A stretch of DNA of 64,000 nucleotides from positions 1 to 64,000 of the forward strand of contig NZ_JAAGNZ010000005.1 of the NCBI RefSeq assembly GCF_010747415.1. The letters are read 5' to 3'. Positions within the stretch are counted from its first letter, which is position 1, and each line of letters opens with the position of its first letter. The notes under the pieces are model-generated. The model saw only the letters and a program-made list of their open reading frames with translations. It did no database searches and was not told the DNA's origin. Both the position numbers and the translations under genes were made by a program. This stretch comes from Spirosoma agri (GTDB lineage Bacteria > Bacteroidota > Bacteroidia > Cytophagales > Spirosomataceae). Positions 24,034 to 32,810 of the stretch are shown one piece after another.

Positions 24034-24606
24034 TTGCGTATCGGCTTATTTTTTGGCTCGTTCAATCCTATTCACATTGGTCACCTGATCATTGCCAATA
24101 CCATGGCGACGACGACCGATCTGGAGCAGGTTTGGTTTGTGGTGTCGCCCCAAAATCCTTTCAAGAAGACGAAAAGTTTACTGCATGAGTTTGACCGGCT
24201 CGATATGGTCGAACGCGCTATTGCCGACAACAGCCGTCTGAAGGCCACGAATATTGAGTTTTCGATGCCCAAACCCAGCTTTACGATCGATACGCTAACG
24301 CGATTGACTGAAAAATACCCGCAGCATACGTTTACGCTGATTATGGGCGAGGATAACTTGGAGCAGTTCGCGAATTGGAAAAACTACGACAAGATTCTGG
24401 ACTACTACGGCCTATACGTTTATCCGCGACCCAAGGCGTTAGAAAGTGCATTCAAAACGCATCCGAAAGTCAAGCTGGTCGAATCGCCCCTGCTGGATAT
24501 ATCGGCGACATTTATCCGAAACTGCATTCGGGCCAATCGCTCAATCCGATACATGGTGCCGGAGGTGGTAGAAGAGATGATCACGCGCAAAAAGTTTTTC
24601 CTCTAA
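24034..24606 (+). CDS. nadD: Nicotinate-nucleotide adenylyltransferase, TTG start
   Basis: Makes deamido-NAD from nicotinate mononucleotide and ATP. The nucleotidyltransferase motif is GSFNPIHIGHL (residues 8-18), and the C-terminal ATP site is ISATFIRNCIRANRSIRYMVP. At 190 aa it is full length. The first codon is TTG at 24034, giving the family-typical (M)RIGLFFGSFNPIH; no ATG precedes it in frame. It follows gmk by 91 bases. Confidence 0.92.
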   Translation: MRIGLFFGSFNPIHIGHLIIANTMATTTDLEQVWFVVSPQNPFKKTKSLLHEFDRLDMVERAIADNSRLKATNIEFSMPKPSFTIDTLTRLTEKYPQHTFTLIMGEDNLEQFANWKNYDKILDYYGLYVYPRPKALESAFKTHPKVKLVESPLLDISATFIRNCIRANRSIRYMVPEVVEEMITRKKFFL

Positions 24607-24632
24607 GCAAAAACGCCCCGATCCTGTCCGTA

Positions 24633-25013
24633 TCACGGCAAACCATTCTGGAATGTGATCTCAGTGGCCAGGCCAATGGCGCTCATTCGGATAGCAACGG
24701 AGCGGCTGTCTGATTTGATACCCGGACCATCGCAGTGCGTTCCTTTCTCCAGAAAATAGATATAAAATTTCTGATTTCGATCTTCGATCTGGTTAATGTC
24801 CGGGCGACCGAGCAGATCACCGATTGTGTTTGCCCGTTTGCCTTTCAGATTCTGAATCTCAGCCTTAAAATCAGGAACGAGCGTAGCGCGAACGCCATTG
24901 CAGCCACCCCGATCTCCTCGCCATTTTTTCAAATCCAGCTTGCCGAACTGATCAGGTACGGCATCACAACTTGATGCCAAGAGCGTTATCAATACCAGAA
25001 ATCCAATTCTCAT
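24633..25013 (-). CDS. Small lipoprotein of unknown function
   Basis: A 126-aa protein with a signal and lipobox (LVLITLLASSC). The mature region has a charged segment, then NTIGDLLGRPD and a beta-hairpin-like FYIYFLEKGTHCDG. The layout (GxPD, then a Tyr-rich strand) loosely recalls SmpA/BamE-like lipoproteins, but I cannot assign it to that family. The ATG at 25013 gives a compact lipoprotein signal; the frame to 25058 is an extension without signal character. Confidence 0.65.
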   Translation of the reverse strand: MRIGFLVLITLLASSCDAVPDQFGKLDLKKWRGDRGGCNGVRATLVPDFKAEIQNLKGKRANTIGDLLGRPDINQIEDRNQKFYIYFLEKGTHCDGPGIKSDSRSVAIRMSAIGLATEITFQNGLP

Positions 25014-25093
25014 TGTGTGTATCGTTAAACCATCAAGCCGCCAAACACACAGAGTCAATAGAAACTGCTGCCTTGCTGGTGGCTTGACGTCCT

Positions 25094-26122
25094 TTACTTT
25101 TCGTTATAGAGTACCTGCAACAGCGTTTGACCAACGGCTTTGAGCGTACCCCGGTCGATGTTCGTCATATCGTCTTCGGCGGTGTGCCAGGCGGGAAAAA
25201 ATCCGCCCGTCCCAATATTGGTATGAATAATATCGATCATCGGAATCTTGGCGATCGTATTCGGAGCCACGTGGTCGTCTGTGATCTGACCACCCTGCGT
25301 ATCCACAAAATACTGACTGTAGCCAGCCTGACTGGCGGTTTGCCAAACGTTATTAACAACCGTCGGGGCGAATTGCATGGATAAACCCTCTTTCGCGAAG
25401 GTAGCGTTTTTAGCCCCTACCATGTCCAGCAAAATACCGTAGTAAGCGGAGTAGCCGGGTTTATGCAGGTTTTTAGACCAATAGCGCGAGCCTAAGCAAA
25501 AACCAATGTAATCGTACTGATTACCGCTTTCTTTTTCGAAGTCATTCGCTGCTTTTTCACCATTGCCCCAGTCTTCGGCGTCGAAGAAAATAAGATCGAT
25601 GCCAACGGATAGCTTTTGTTGGCTCTGCTGGATGGTACGGGCCAGTTCGAGCAACACGCCCACGCCACTGGCTCCGTCATTGGCCGCTGTAACCGGTTTA
25701 GTCTTGTCGGCGGCATCTTCGTCCTGATCAGCATGTGGGCGCGAATCCCAGTGTGAGGCCAGCACAATGCGCTTTGCGGCTTTGGGATTGATGCTGCCGA
25801 TTATGTTGCGGGCATTCAGTTTTTTGCCATCCCACGTCGTTGCCACAAAATTCTGCTCGATCACCTCACAGCCGAATTGTTTCAGCTTGGCCGCAAGGTA
25901 ATTGCCCGTCTGAACGTGGGCGGGCGTGTTTGGTACGCGTGGTCCAAACTTCACCTGTTGGTCAATGTAGGTGTAAGCAGAGTCCGCGTTGAAAGCGGGA
26001 GCCGCTACCCTGGCCGACTGTTCAGTAGTCTGAGTGGCATCGCTCTGGCTCTGTTTGGTTTTACAAGCGCCAGCGGTCACCAGCAGAAGCGCTATTGAGT
26101 AGCTTAAAATAGAGTTAGTCAT
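25094..26122 (-). CDS. M28 family metallopeptidase or glutaminyl cyclase-like lipoprotein
   Basis: A 342-aa lipoprotein (signal ending LLLVTAGAC). The zinc-dependent domain contains ASHWDSRPHAD (first ligand), TAANDGASGVGVLLELAR, FFDAEDWGN and DDHVAPN near the C-terminal part. The SHWDSRP...NDGASG form and the short length resemble the glutaminyl-peptide cyclotransferase branch of M28, as well as aminopeptidases. It would act in the periplasm or at the cell surface. The ATG at 26122 is chosen because it starts the signal peptide. Confidence 0.82.
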   Translation of the reverse strand: MTNSILSYSIALLLVTAGACKTKQSQSDATQTTEQSARVAAPAFNADSAYTYIDQQVKFGPRVPNTPAHVQTGNYLAAKLKQFGCEVIEQNFVATTWDGKKLNARNIIGSINPKAAKRIVLASHWDSRPHADQDEDAADKTKPVTAANDGASGVGVLLELARTIQQSQQKLSVGIDLIFFDAEDWGNGEKAANDFEKESGNQYDYIGFCLGSRYWSKNLHKPGYSAYYGILLDMVGAKNATFAKEGLSMQFAPTVVNNVWQTASQAGYSQYFVDTQGGQITDDHVAPNTIAKIPMIDIIHTNIGTGGFFPAWHTAEDDMTNIDRGTLKAVGQTLLQVLYNEK

Positions 26123-26195
26123 TATAAAAAGTCTCGGATGGCGTGTTGCCAACCGCTTTTGCCTCGCAACGATCAGCAACACGCTGATTCTGTCC

Positions 26196-27683
26196 TTATT
26201 CTTCGTAAGCCCAGTCGATCTGGTGTTTCATGTCTTTGATAGCCAGTCCCTGCGCCTTGAAATACGAACGAATCTGGTCTACTTTATCGTACTGTTTCTG
26301 CTCTTTATACTCACGATAAAGTGTCAGCAGACCCTCCAGTACCGGCTGGTTATCCGTACCTTCTTCCAGTAAGCCCAACACATCCTGCATGAACCGTACG
26401 AACGACTCCTTGAGCAAATTGAAGACCTCTTCGCCCAGGGTGGCCGACTGAAGCTGGTTCAGGTAGATCATGTTGATGTACTTCAACAGGCTGAATAACT
26501 GCGCAATACCAACGGCGGTATTGAGATCGTCGTTCATGGCGTCGTAAAACTGCTGCACTGCCTGCCGAATGTCCTGTTGCTTTTCCTCACTTGGGGTAAT
26601 GGACTCGTCAGCCTGGTAGGTCAGCGTCTTGACGACGCGTAAACCGTTCGCCAGCCGTCGATAGCCCTTCTGGGCCGCCTTGAGCGCGTCATTCGAAAAA
26701 TCGAGCGTACTGCGGTAGTGGGACTGGAGCATAAAGAAACGAACCGTCATGGGACTGTACGGTTGCTCCAACAGGTAATGACTACCCGCGAACAGTTCAG
26801 AAGGCAAAAATGAGTTGCCGAGCGACTTTGACATTTTCTGCCCGTTGACGGTCAGCATATTCGAGTGCATCCAGTAGCGGACAGGATCGTGACCGGTCAG
26901 GCCATCGCCCTGCGCAATTTCGCATTCGTGGTGCGGAAATTTCAAATCCATACCACCCCCGTGAATGTCAAACTGCTTGCCCAGGTATTTGGTGCTCATG
27001 CAGGTACATTCAAGGTGCCAGCCCGGAAAACCGGCACCCCAAGGCGAATTCCAGCGCATCAGGTGCTCGGGAGCGGCCCGTTTCCAGAGGGCAAAATCGA
27101 GCGGGCTCCGCTTTTCAGACTGCCCGTCCAACTCTCGGGTCTCGTTCAGCAGATCGTCCAGAATCCGGCCAGACAGCTTGCCGTAGTTACCACCCCGCTT
27201 GTTGTAGGTCTCAATGTCAAAATAAACAGAACCGTTCGATTCGTACGCCAGGCCGTTGTCCAGCAAGGTTTGCACCGCTTCGATCTGTTCGACCATATGG
27301 CCGGTAGCGGTCGGTTCAATGCTCGGCGGGATGGTATTGAACTGCGCCATCACGGTATGAAAATCATTCGTGAAACGCTGCACAATTTCCATCGGCTCAA
27401 CTTTTTCCAGCTTCGCCATACGACCGATCTTATCCTCACCATCGTCGCCATCCCCAACTAGGTGGCCCACATCGGTCAGGTTACGGACGTAGCGGACTTT
27501 GTAGCCGATAAACGTCAGATACCGGTATAGCGTGTCGAACGTCAGGAAGGTACGTACGTTGCCCAGGTGGACATAATTATAGACCGTGGGGCCACAGACG
27601 TACATGCCAACATAAGGCGGACTCAGGGGCTCAAACAGTTCTTTTTTACGAGAAAGCGTATTGTGTAGGTGTAGTGGTTGCAT
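26196..27683 (-). CDS. cysS: Cysteinyl-tRNA synthetase
   Basis: Class I synthetase of 495 aa. The zinc and HIGH region is [19 protein letters not shown], the second zinc cluster is WHLECTCMS and HHECE, and the KMSKS loop is [12 protein letters not shown]. The C-terminal helical domain is complete. A conserved WHLECT with acidic surroundings supports CysS over MshC. It is the last gene before the divergent GNAT-like gene. Confidence 0.96.
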   Translation of the reverse strand: MQPLHLHNTLSRKKELFEPLSPPYVGMYVCGPTVYNYVHLGNVRTFLTFDTLYRYLTFIGYKVRYVRNLTDVGHLVGDGDDGEDKIGRMAKLEKVEPMEIVQRFTNDFHTVMAQFNTIPPSIEPTATGHMVEQIEAVQTLLDNGLAYESNGSVYFDIETYNKRGGNYGKLSGRILDDLLNETRELDGQSEKRSPLDFALWKRAAPEHLMRWNSPWGAGFPGWHLECTCMSTKYLGKQFDIHGGGMDLKFPHHECEIAQGDGLTGHDPVRYWMHSNMLTVNGQKMSKSLGNSFLPSELFAGSHYLLEQPYSPMTVRFFMLQSHYRSTLDFSNDALKAAQKGYRRLANGLRVVKTLTYQADESITPSEEKQQDIRQAVQQFYDAMNDDLNTAVGIAQLFSLLKYINMIYLNQLQSATLGEEVFNLLKESFVRFMQDVLGLLEEGTDNQPVLEGLLTLYREYKEQKQYDKVDQIRSYFKAQGLAIKDMKHQIDWAYEE

Positions 27684-27939
27684 CGGCTTCGTGCTAGTTC
27701 AGAACACAGATAAAGGAGTCAACGTGCCGGATCGGCAGTTTGGCGAGCGTAAGCGGGCTATCAACAACAGTGAGCCGCGGAATTGAGGATTTCCTGTATC
27801 AACATGGTAAAAATGTTCGTGTTCCTACCGGCGAAGTTACGGATTGTTCGGCGGAAAACGGATGCCTGACTGACACAGCCCGAATCCTTTTGGTTATATT
27901 CGCATTTTGTTTCGAAAAATTTACCGTTCAGGTTCCGGA

Positions 27940-29136
27940 ATGCAGGTTGTTGAGGTTGGCACGAACGCCAGATACCAGAAAGAATTTATTGAGTTTCCCG
28001 TGCGGCTTTATCGGAGCGATCCGAACTGGATTCGGCCGCTGGATACGGACGTTGATGAAGTATTCGATCCAACCCGCAACAAGCGATTTGAGCACGGCGA
28101 ATGCATTCGCTATCTGATCCTGAACGACAAAAGCGAAACCATTGGACGGGTGGCCGCTTTTGTGGATTACGAAATTGCCAATCTGGACAATGATCAGCCA
28201 ACCGGCGGGCTAGGCTTTTTTGAGTGTATCGAGAATCAGGAGGCAGCCTTTGCCCTGTTCAACGCCGGGAAAGCCTGGTTGCAAAGCCGTGGTATGGAAG
28301 CTATGGATGGTCCGATCAATTTTGGCGACCGCGACCGCTGGTGGGGATTGCTCGTCGATGGATTCGATCGGGAGCCCAACTACTGCATGCCCTACACCAA
28401 GCCCTACTACATTCCTTTTTTCGAGAACTACGGGTTTAAGGACTATTTCAAGCAGTTCACGTTTGGTATTCCGACGACATGGGCGAAACTGGTCGACATG
28501 TCGCAGTCGGTGAAGGACCGGGCCCAACGCGTGTACGACAATCCGGATTACAGTTTTCGGACGATCGATAAAAAACAGTTGCCCGCTGCGGCCCAGCAGT
28601 TCCGGCATATCTACAATGCGGCCTGGGGCGGGCACAGTGGCGTCAAAGAGATGTCGGCGGAACAGGCGGAACTGCTGATGCAGAAGCTTAAACCCGTTAT
28701 CGACGATAAAATTATTTACTTCGCTTATTATCAGGATGAACCGGTTGCTTTTTTCGTTTGTCTGCCCGAGTTGAATCAAGTATTCAAACACGTCAATGGT
28801 AAGCTCGATCTGATCGGTAAACTGAAGTTTTTGTGGCATATGCTGCTGAAAACGAATCGCAAAGCGTTTGGTGTTGTGTTCGGTGTCTCGCCCGAGCATC
28901 AGGGAAAGGGCGTTGAAGCCGCCATCGCATTACGGATGCCCTACGAAGCCGATCATAATCCGAACTTTCAGTATACCGAGCTGGAAATGAACTGGGTTGG
29001 CGATTTCAATCCGATCATGGCGCGCTTTGTAAGCCAGCTAGGATCAAAAATTGTCAAAACGCACATCACGTACCGTAAGCTGTTCGACGAGACAAAACCC
29101 TTTAAACGTTGCCCGGTAATTGGGCGCAGAAAGTAA
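27940..29136 (+). CDS. GNAT-fold protein of about 400 aa, unknown substrate
   Basis: A 398-aa cytoplasmic protein. The segments FPVRLYRSDPNWIRPLD, DGPINFGDRDRWWGLLVDGF and GVSPEHQGKGVEAAIALRM are recognisable. The last is a weak acetyl-CoA-binding loop (Q-GKG), so it is probably a large GNAT-superfamily member found in many Bacteroidota. The ATG at 27940 (MQVVEVGTNARY) is the likely start; a TTG-initiated frame from 27907 is less likely. Substrate unknown. Confidence 0.7.
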   Translation: MQVVEVGTNARYQKEFIEFPVRLYRSDPNWIRPLDTDVDEVFDPTRNKRFEHGECIRYLILNDKSETIGRVAAFVDYEIANLDNDQPTGGLGFFECIENQEAAFALFNAGKAWLQSRGMEAMDGPINFGDRDRWWGLLVDGFDREPNYCMPYTKPYYIPFFENYGFKDYFKQFTFGIPTTWAKLVDMSQSVKDRAQRVYDNPDYSFRTIDKKQLPAAAQQFRHIYNAAWGGHSGVKEMSAEQAELLMQKLKPVIDDKIIYFAYYQDEPVAFFVCLPELNQVFKHVNGKLDLIGKLKFLWHMLLKTNRKAFGVVFGVSPEHQGKGVEAAIALRMPYEADHNPNFQYTELEMNWVGDFNPIMARFVSQLGSKIVKTHITYRKLFDETKPFKRCPVIGRRK

Positions 29137-29228
29137 TTTTTGGTAGGTTGGTGCATTGACAATCAGATAAGTAGGCTGGTGGATCAACAGGCCGCAGACC
29201 AGTAACGACAAACAATAATCACTAAAAA

Positions 29229-30149
29229 ATGAGCTTACTTACCGTTGGTTCCGTGGCATTCGATGCGCTGGAAACCCCGTTTGGCAAAACCGACAAAATT
29301 ATTGGCGGTTCTGGTACCTATATTGCGCTTTCGGCGTCTTATTTCACTAAAGATAACAACCTGGTTGCTGTTGTCGGTGACGATTTTCCGCAGGCTACGA
29401 TCGATGACTTCAACCAGCACGGTATCAATACGGAAGGATTGCAGGTTCGGGCGGGGGAAAAAACGTTCTTCTGGTCAGGCAAATATCACAACGATATGAA
29501 CAGCCGCGATACGCTGGAAACCCAACTGAATGTGCTGGAGCATTTTGATCCAATCATTCCGGAAGCTTACCAAAATTGCTCATACCTGATGTTGGGCAAC
29601 AGTACGCCATCTGTCCAGAAAACGGTTATCGAGCGACTACGGAACCGTCCGAAACTAATTGTACTCGACACGATGAACCTGTGGATCTCGATCGCAAACG
29701 ATGATCTGATGAGCGTGCTTAAACTTGTGGATATACTGGTTGTCAACGACGAAGAAGCCCGTCAGCTAACGAACGAGTATTCGCTGGTCAAGGCTGCGGC
29801 CAGGATTCAGGCGATGGGACCGAAGACAGTCATCATTAAAAAAGGCGAACACGGTGCTTTGCTATTTAGCGAAGGCCGCACCTTCTTTGCGCCCGCCTTA
29901 CCACTCGAAGAAGTATTTGATCCAACCGGCGCGGGCGATACGTTTGTGGGTGGCTTCATTGGCTATCTGGCGAAAACCGATGACGCATCGTTCGACAACA
30001 TGAAACGAGCCATCATTTACGGATCAGCTATGGCGTCGTTCTGCGTCGAGAAATTTGGGGCCGAGCGGATAATGAATCTGACGGCGGATGAAATCAAGAC
30101 GCGGGTTAACGAATTTATAACGTTGTCGGCTTTTGGCCTGGAAAGTTAG
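29229..30149 (+). CDS. PfkB family sugar or nucleoside kinase
   Basis: A 306-aa ribokinase-like kinase. The N-terminal GGSGTYIALSAS signature and the C-terminal DPTGAGDTFVGGFIGYLA motif with catalytic Asp in GAGD are both intact. The substrate cannot be read from sequence; the family includes kinases of fructose, ribose, adenosine and 2-keto-3-deoxygluconate. It stands alone, 92 bases after the previous gene, followed by a hairpin. Confidence 0.88.
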   Translation: MSLLTVGSVAFDALETPFGKTDKIIGGSGTYIALSASYFTKDNNLVAVVGDDFPQATIDDFNQHGINTEGLQVRAGEKTFFWSGKYHNDMNSRDTLETQLNVLEHFDPIIPEAYQNCSYLMLGNSTPSVQKTVIERLRNRPKLIVLDTMNLWISIANDDLMSVLKLVDILVVNDEEARQLTNEYSLVKAAARIQAMGPKTVIIKKGEHGALLFSEGRTFFAPALPLEEVFDPTGAGDTFVGGFIGYLAKTDDASFDNMKRAIIYGSAMASFCVEKFGAERIMNLTADEIKTRVNEFITLSAFGLES

Positions 30150-30161
30150 ACTGAATAGATG

Positions 30162-30221
30162 AATGGTTGATAGCTCCTAAAGTAAGTGCCCAGACACCCG
30201 GTTTAAGAGCTATCAACCATT
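30162..30221 (+). terminator. Terminator after the PfkB kinase
   Basis: AATGGTTGATAGCTC (30162-30176) pairs perfectly with GAGCTATCAACCATT (30207-30221) around a 30-base loop. Confidence 0.5.
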
Positions 30222-30365
30222 TGGTTAAAATTAGTAAACGTTGATTGTATTTGTTACTATTTTTACCTGATTGAAAATACTTAGGCATAAAATTTGAGTA
30301 TATATTGATTATAATTGCGCCGAATTAGTGAGTGCCCGTGAAGATGGCTTAATCAACAAGCAGTA

Positions 30366-31574
30366 ATGATTATACTATACCTGATCTACCTCGTTTTTTT
30401 AAGCTATCTGGCGCTTAGCGTATTTTATTTGGCTGTATTTGCGGTTGCCGGCCGTTTTGGCCGCGCCGATGATCGATACCAGCCCGGTCAGGTCCGGGAC
30501 TTTGGAAAGATAGGTGTTTTAATCCCTGCTTATAAAGAAGACGCCGTTATCGTCGACTCCGTAAGGGCTAATCTAGCCCAAGGCTACCCTGCCGACCGCT
30601 TCGAACTGATTGTAATAGCCGATTCATTCCAGCCCCATACCCTTGAGTTGCTGGCGACGTTGCCAATTCGAGTCATTGAGGTTTCGTTTGAGGTATCAAC
30701 CGTATCGAAGGCTATCAACGCAGCCCTCGCGCAGATACCAGATCATCAGTACGATATTTTAGTGGTGTCAGATGCTGATAATCACATGGCAACTGATTTT
30801 CTGAGTCGTATCAATACCGCTTTCTCTCAAGGATGGAAGGCCGTTCAGGGACACCGGGTTGCCAAAAATACAGAGACCAGTGTGGCAGTACTAGATGCCA
30901 TTAGCGAAGAAATAAACAATTACATATTCAGGAAAGGCAGTCGGGCGCTGGGTCTGGCTTCGTCAATTATTGGTTCCGGAATGGCCTTCGACCCGGTTTT
31001 GATGAAAAGGGGGATGGCTAGTCTGCACACGATGGGTGGGTATGACAAGGAGCTGGAAATGAACATTGTGCTGAGCGGCCATAAGATAGGCTACCTGGAA
31101 GATGCCTTTGTGTATGATGAAAAAGTAGCCCAGCAGGCCGTATTCGAAAACCAGCGTACGCGCTGGATTGCTGCCCAATGGCAGTTTCTGAAGTTCTATT
31201 TCAGACGTGGCGTAACCGAACTGGTGAATGGGCGAATGGCCAGTGCATTTAAAGTTATTCAGGCGCTTGTGCTGCCCAGAGTGATATTACTTGGTGTGCT
31301 TCTCGCTTGTACGCTCCTGGGTTTGCTCAGCGCTGATTCCACATTCCTGATTCTTCCTCTTACATCGCTGCTGCTATTGGTTTTCAGTTTGATCATTGCT
31401 GTTCCCGGCTACCTGTGGAAACGGGTTACCATGCGTGAAGTCATGCTGATTCCGGTGTTGATGCTGCGTTTTGCACGTGCTATTTTCAACATTCGGAAAG
31501 CGTTCAAAAGCTTTATGCACACGCCCCATACCAGCACGCCCGACAAACCAACCGATACGGTGCGAATGTCCTGA
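30366..31574 (+). CDS. Membrane glycosyltransferase family 2
   Basis: A 402-aa inner-membrane glycosyltransferase. One helix lies at residues 2-28, then a GT-A domain with LIPAYKED, SDADNHM (the DxD-type motif) and the acceptor-side motifs EDAFVYDEKV and QRTRWIAAQW (QxxRW type). At least two C-terminal helices follow (LPRVILLGVLLACTLLGLL and LILPLTSLLLLVFSLIIAV). The QxxRW form suggests a processive or polyprenol-linked enzyme. It is the first gene of the polysaccharide region. Confidence 0.85.
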   Translation: MIILYLIYLVFLSYLALSVFYLAVFAVAGRFGRADDRYQPGQVRDFGKIGVLIPAYKEDAVIVDSVRANLAQGYPADRFELIVIADSFQPHTLELLATLPIRVIEVSFEVSTVSKAINAALAQIPDHQYDILVVSDADNHMATDFLSRINTAFSQGWKAVQGHRVAKNTETSVAVLDAISEEINNYIFRKGSRALGLASSIIGSGMAFDPVLMKRGMASLHTMGGYDKELEMNIVLSGHKIGYLEDAFVYDEKVAQQAVFENQRTRWIAAQWQFLKFYFRRGVTELVNGRMASAFKVIQALVLPRVILLGVLLACTLLGLLSADSTFLILPLTSLLLLVFSLIIAVPGYLWKRVTMREVMLIPVLMLRFARAIFNIRKAFKSFMHTPHTSTPDKPTDTVRMS

Positions 31575-31979
31575 CAATAACGCTGGGTGTAGAGCTATAC
31601 ATCTTTATGTAGTAAACGCGGCAAAACAGCCGTACTCATAGCTTACTTTATCGTATAATTAAGTTACAGTAAGTGAACTAAAGCAGCGTAGATTTGCTGG
31701 TTTCGTCCCGTTTCAGTTGCTCACCTTTCTACATGAATTTCAGGTAACAGGGTAACGATTAATTCGGGTATCACGATATAATACTAAATAAGTCGAAACG
31801 TACAGTGTGACACAGTGAGCAAATAACCGTCAAAAGTTTACGAGAGTCTACTATATGAACAGATAAACTAGTAAATCTGAATCATAACGATAGATTTTAA
31901 GCTAATTTGTAAACATTTGCGTTTCGCTTTTTGAGGTTGAGGAGGTTAGATTGTTGCTAAATGCAAACTTTTTTCTAAA
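31575..31979 (+). other. 405-base non-coding stretch before the export genes
   Basis: AT-rich and without a convincing gene. A TAGATTTG -7-like element lies at 31689-31696 without a good -33. If used, it would give a long 5' untranslated region of about 280 bases for the TolC-like gene. Confidence 0.3.
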
Positions 31980-32801
31980 ATGAATATTTACCTTTATCGA
32001 ATTTCGTTAATAATTTATTCCCGAAGTATTCCGATTTTGTTGCTTAGTCTACTGATATCGTCAGTAGGTGTAGCCCAGAAAGCGAATGGTAGAAGGCTCA
32101 TGATGTTTGGGCAATCGGCTGGACTCGCTAATGACACAGTTTACCTGGACATTGATCAGGATATCGCTGTTCAACTGCTTCCGTTTGATGAGTTGGTGAA
32201 AATAGCGGTAACAAATTCACCCTTGATTAAATACCAGAATGAAATTGCCAATTCGCTGAATTCGAGTTACCAGGGAACAAAGGCACAGATTCTACAGAAT
32301 GTTGGGGGATCGGCGAGTTACTCAGCGGGTAATCAGTCAATCGTTTCCTCCGGCGCATTGATAACGAGCCGGGACCCGATCGGTCAGATTGCAAATGGCT
32401 ACCGAGTGGGTGTCGACATGCGGGTATCGTTATATGATTTGTTTGGCCGTAAGCATCAGATCCGTCAGGCTTATTCAAACTACCGGGCGGCTGTTATTCA
32501 GAAAGAAACGGTTGAACAGCAATTGAAACGCGAATTGATCGTGCTATACCAGGACATGATTACCTCGCAGCAGATTCTAAAGCTTCGGCTCGTGGACGAA
32601 CAGGCTTCGCTGGCTGCTTACCGGATCGCCGAGGTTGAGACGCAGAAAGGGAAAATAACGGCTGATTTGCTGGCCAGTGCCACGAGTCGGTATATAGAGA
32701 CCAAAACTATAACTGAACAGGTCAAAGGAGAATTTCTAAAAAATGTTCACATCTTCGAAACGTTGATGGGCGCCCCCATTCAACGATTGAAGCGTAACTA
32801 A
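31980..32801 (+). CDS. Half-length TolC-like outer-membrane protein
   Basis: A 273-aa protein with a signal peptide (ISLIIYSRSIPILLLSLLISSVGVAQ). It contains one outer-membrane-efflux repeat: VKIAVTNSPLIKYQNEI, a beta section with VDMRVSLYDLFGRKHQIRQ, and long helices with coiled-coil character up to the C-terminus. Typical TolC proteins have two such repeats in about 450 residues, so this one is about half size. It is immediately followed, after nine bases, by the Wzz/Wzc-like gene, so it likely forms or supports the outer-membrane exit of that exporter. Confidence 0.75.
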   Translation: MNIYLYRISLIIYSRSIPILLLSLLISSVGVAQKANGRRLMMFGQSAGLANDTVYLDIDQDIAVQLLPFDELVKIAVTNSPLIKYQNEIANSLNSSYQGTKAQILQNVGGSASYSAGNQSIVSSGALITSRDPIGQIANGYRVGVDMRVSLYDLFGRKHQIRQAYSNYRAAVIQKETVEQQLKRELIVLYQDMITSQQILKLRLVDEQASLAAYRIAEVETQKGKITADLLASATSRYIETKTITEQVKGEFLKNVHIFETLMGAPIQRLKRN

Positions 32802-32810
32802 TCGAATTGT

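Noticed and set aside
26865-27461. Plus-strand open frame of 198 codons inside cysS
   Set aside because: Antisense to cysS in a GC-rich region; the length is explained by codon bias of the real gene.
27740-28117. Plus-strand open frame of 125 codons upstream of and overlapping the GNAT-like gene
   Set aside because: It is out of frame with the conserved gene and has no recognisable motif; the first 200 bases are better read as promoter region.
28210-28899. Minus-strand open frame of 229 codons
   Set aside because: Antisense to the GNAT-like gene at 27940-29136, whose family features are clear.
31803-31817. GTGTGACAC palindrome with flanking ACAGTG repeats
   Set aside because: Too short to separate from chance in an AT-rich 400-base gap, and not placed near a promoter match.
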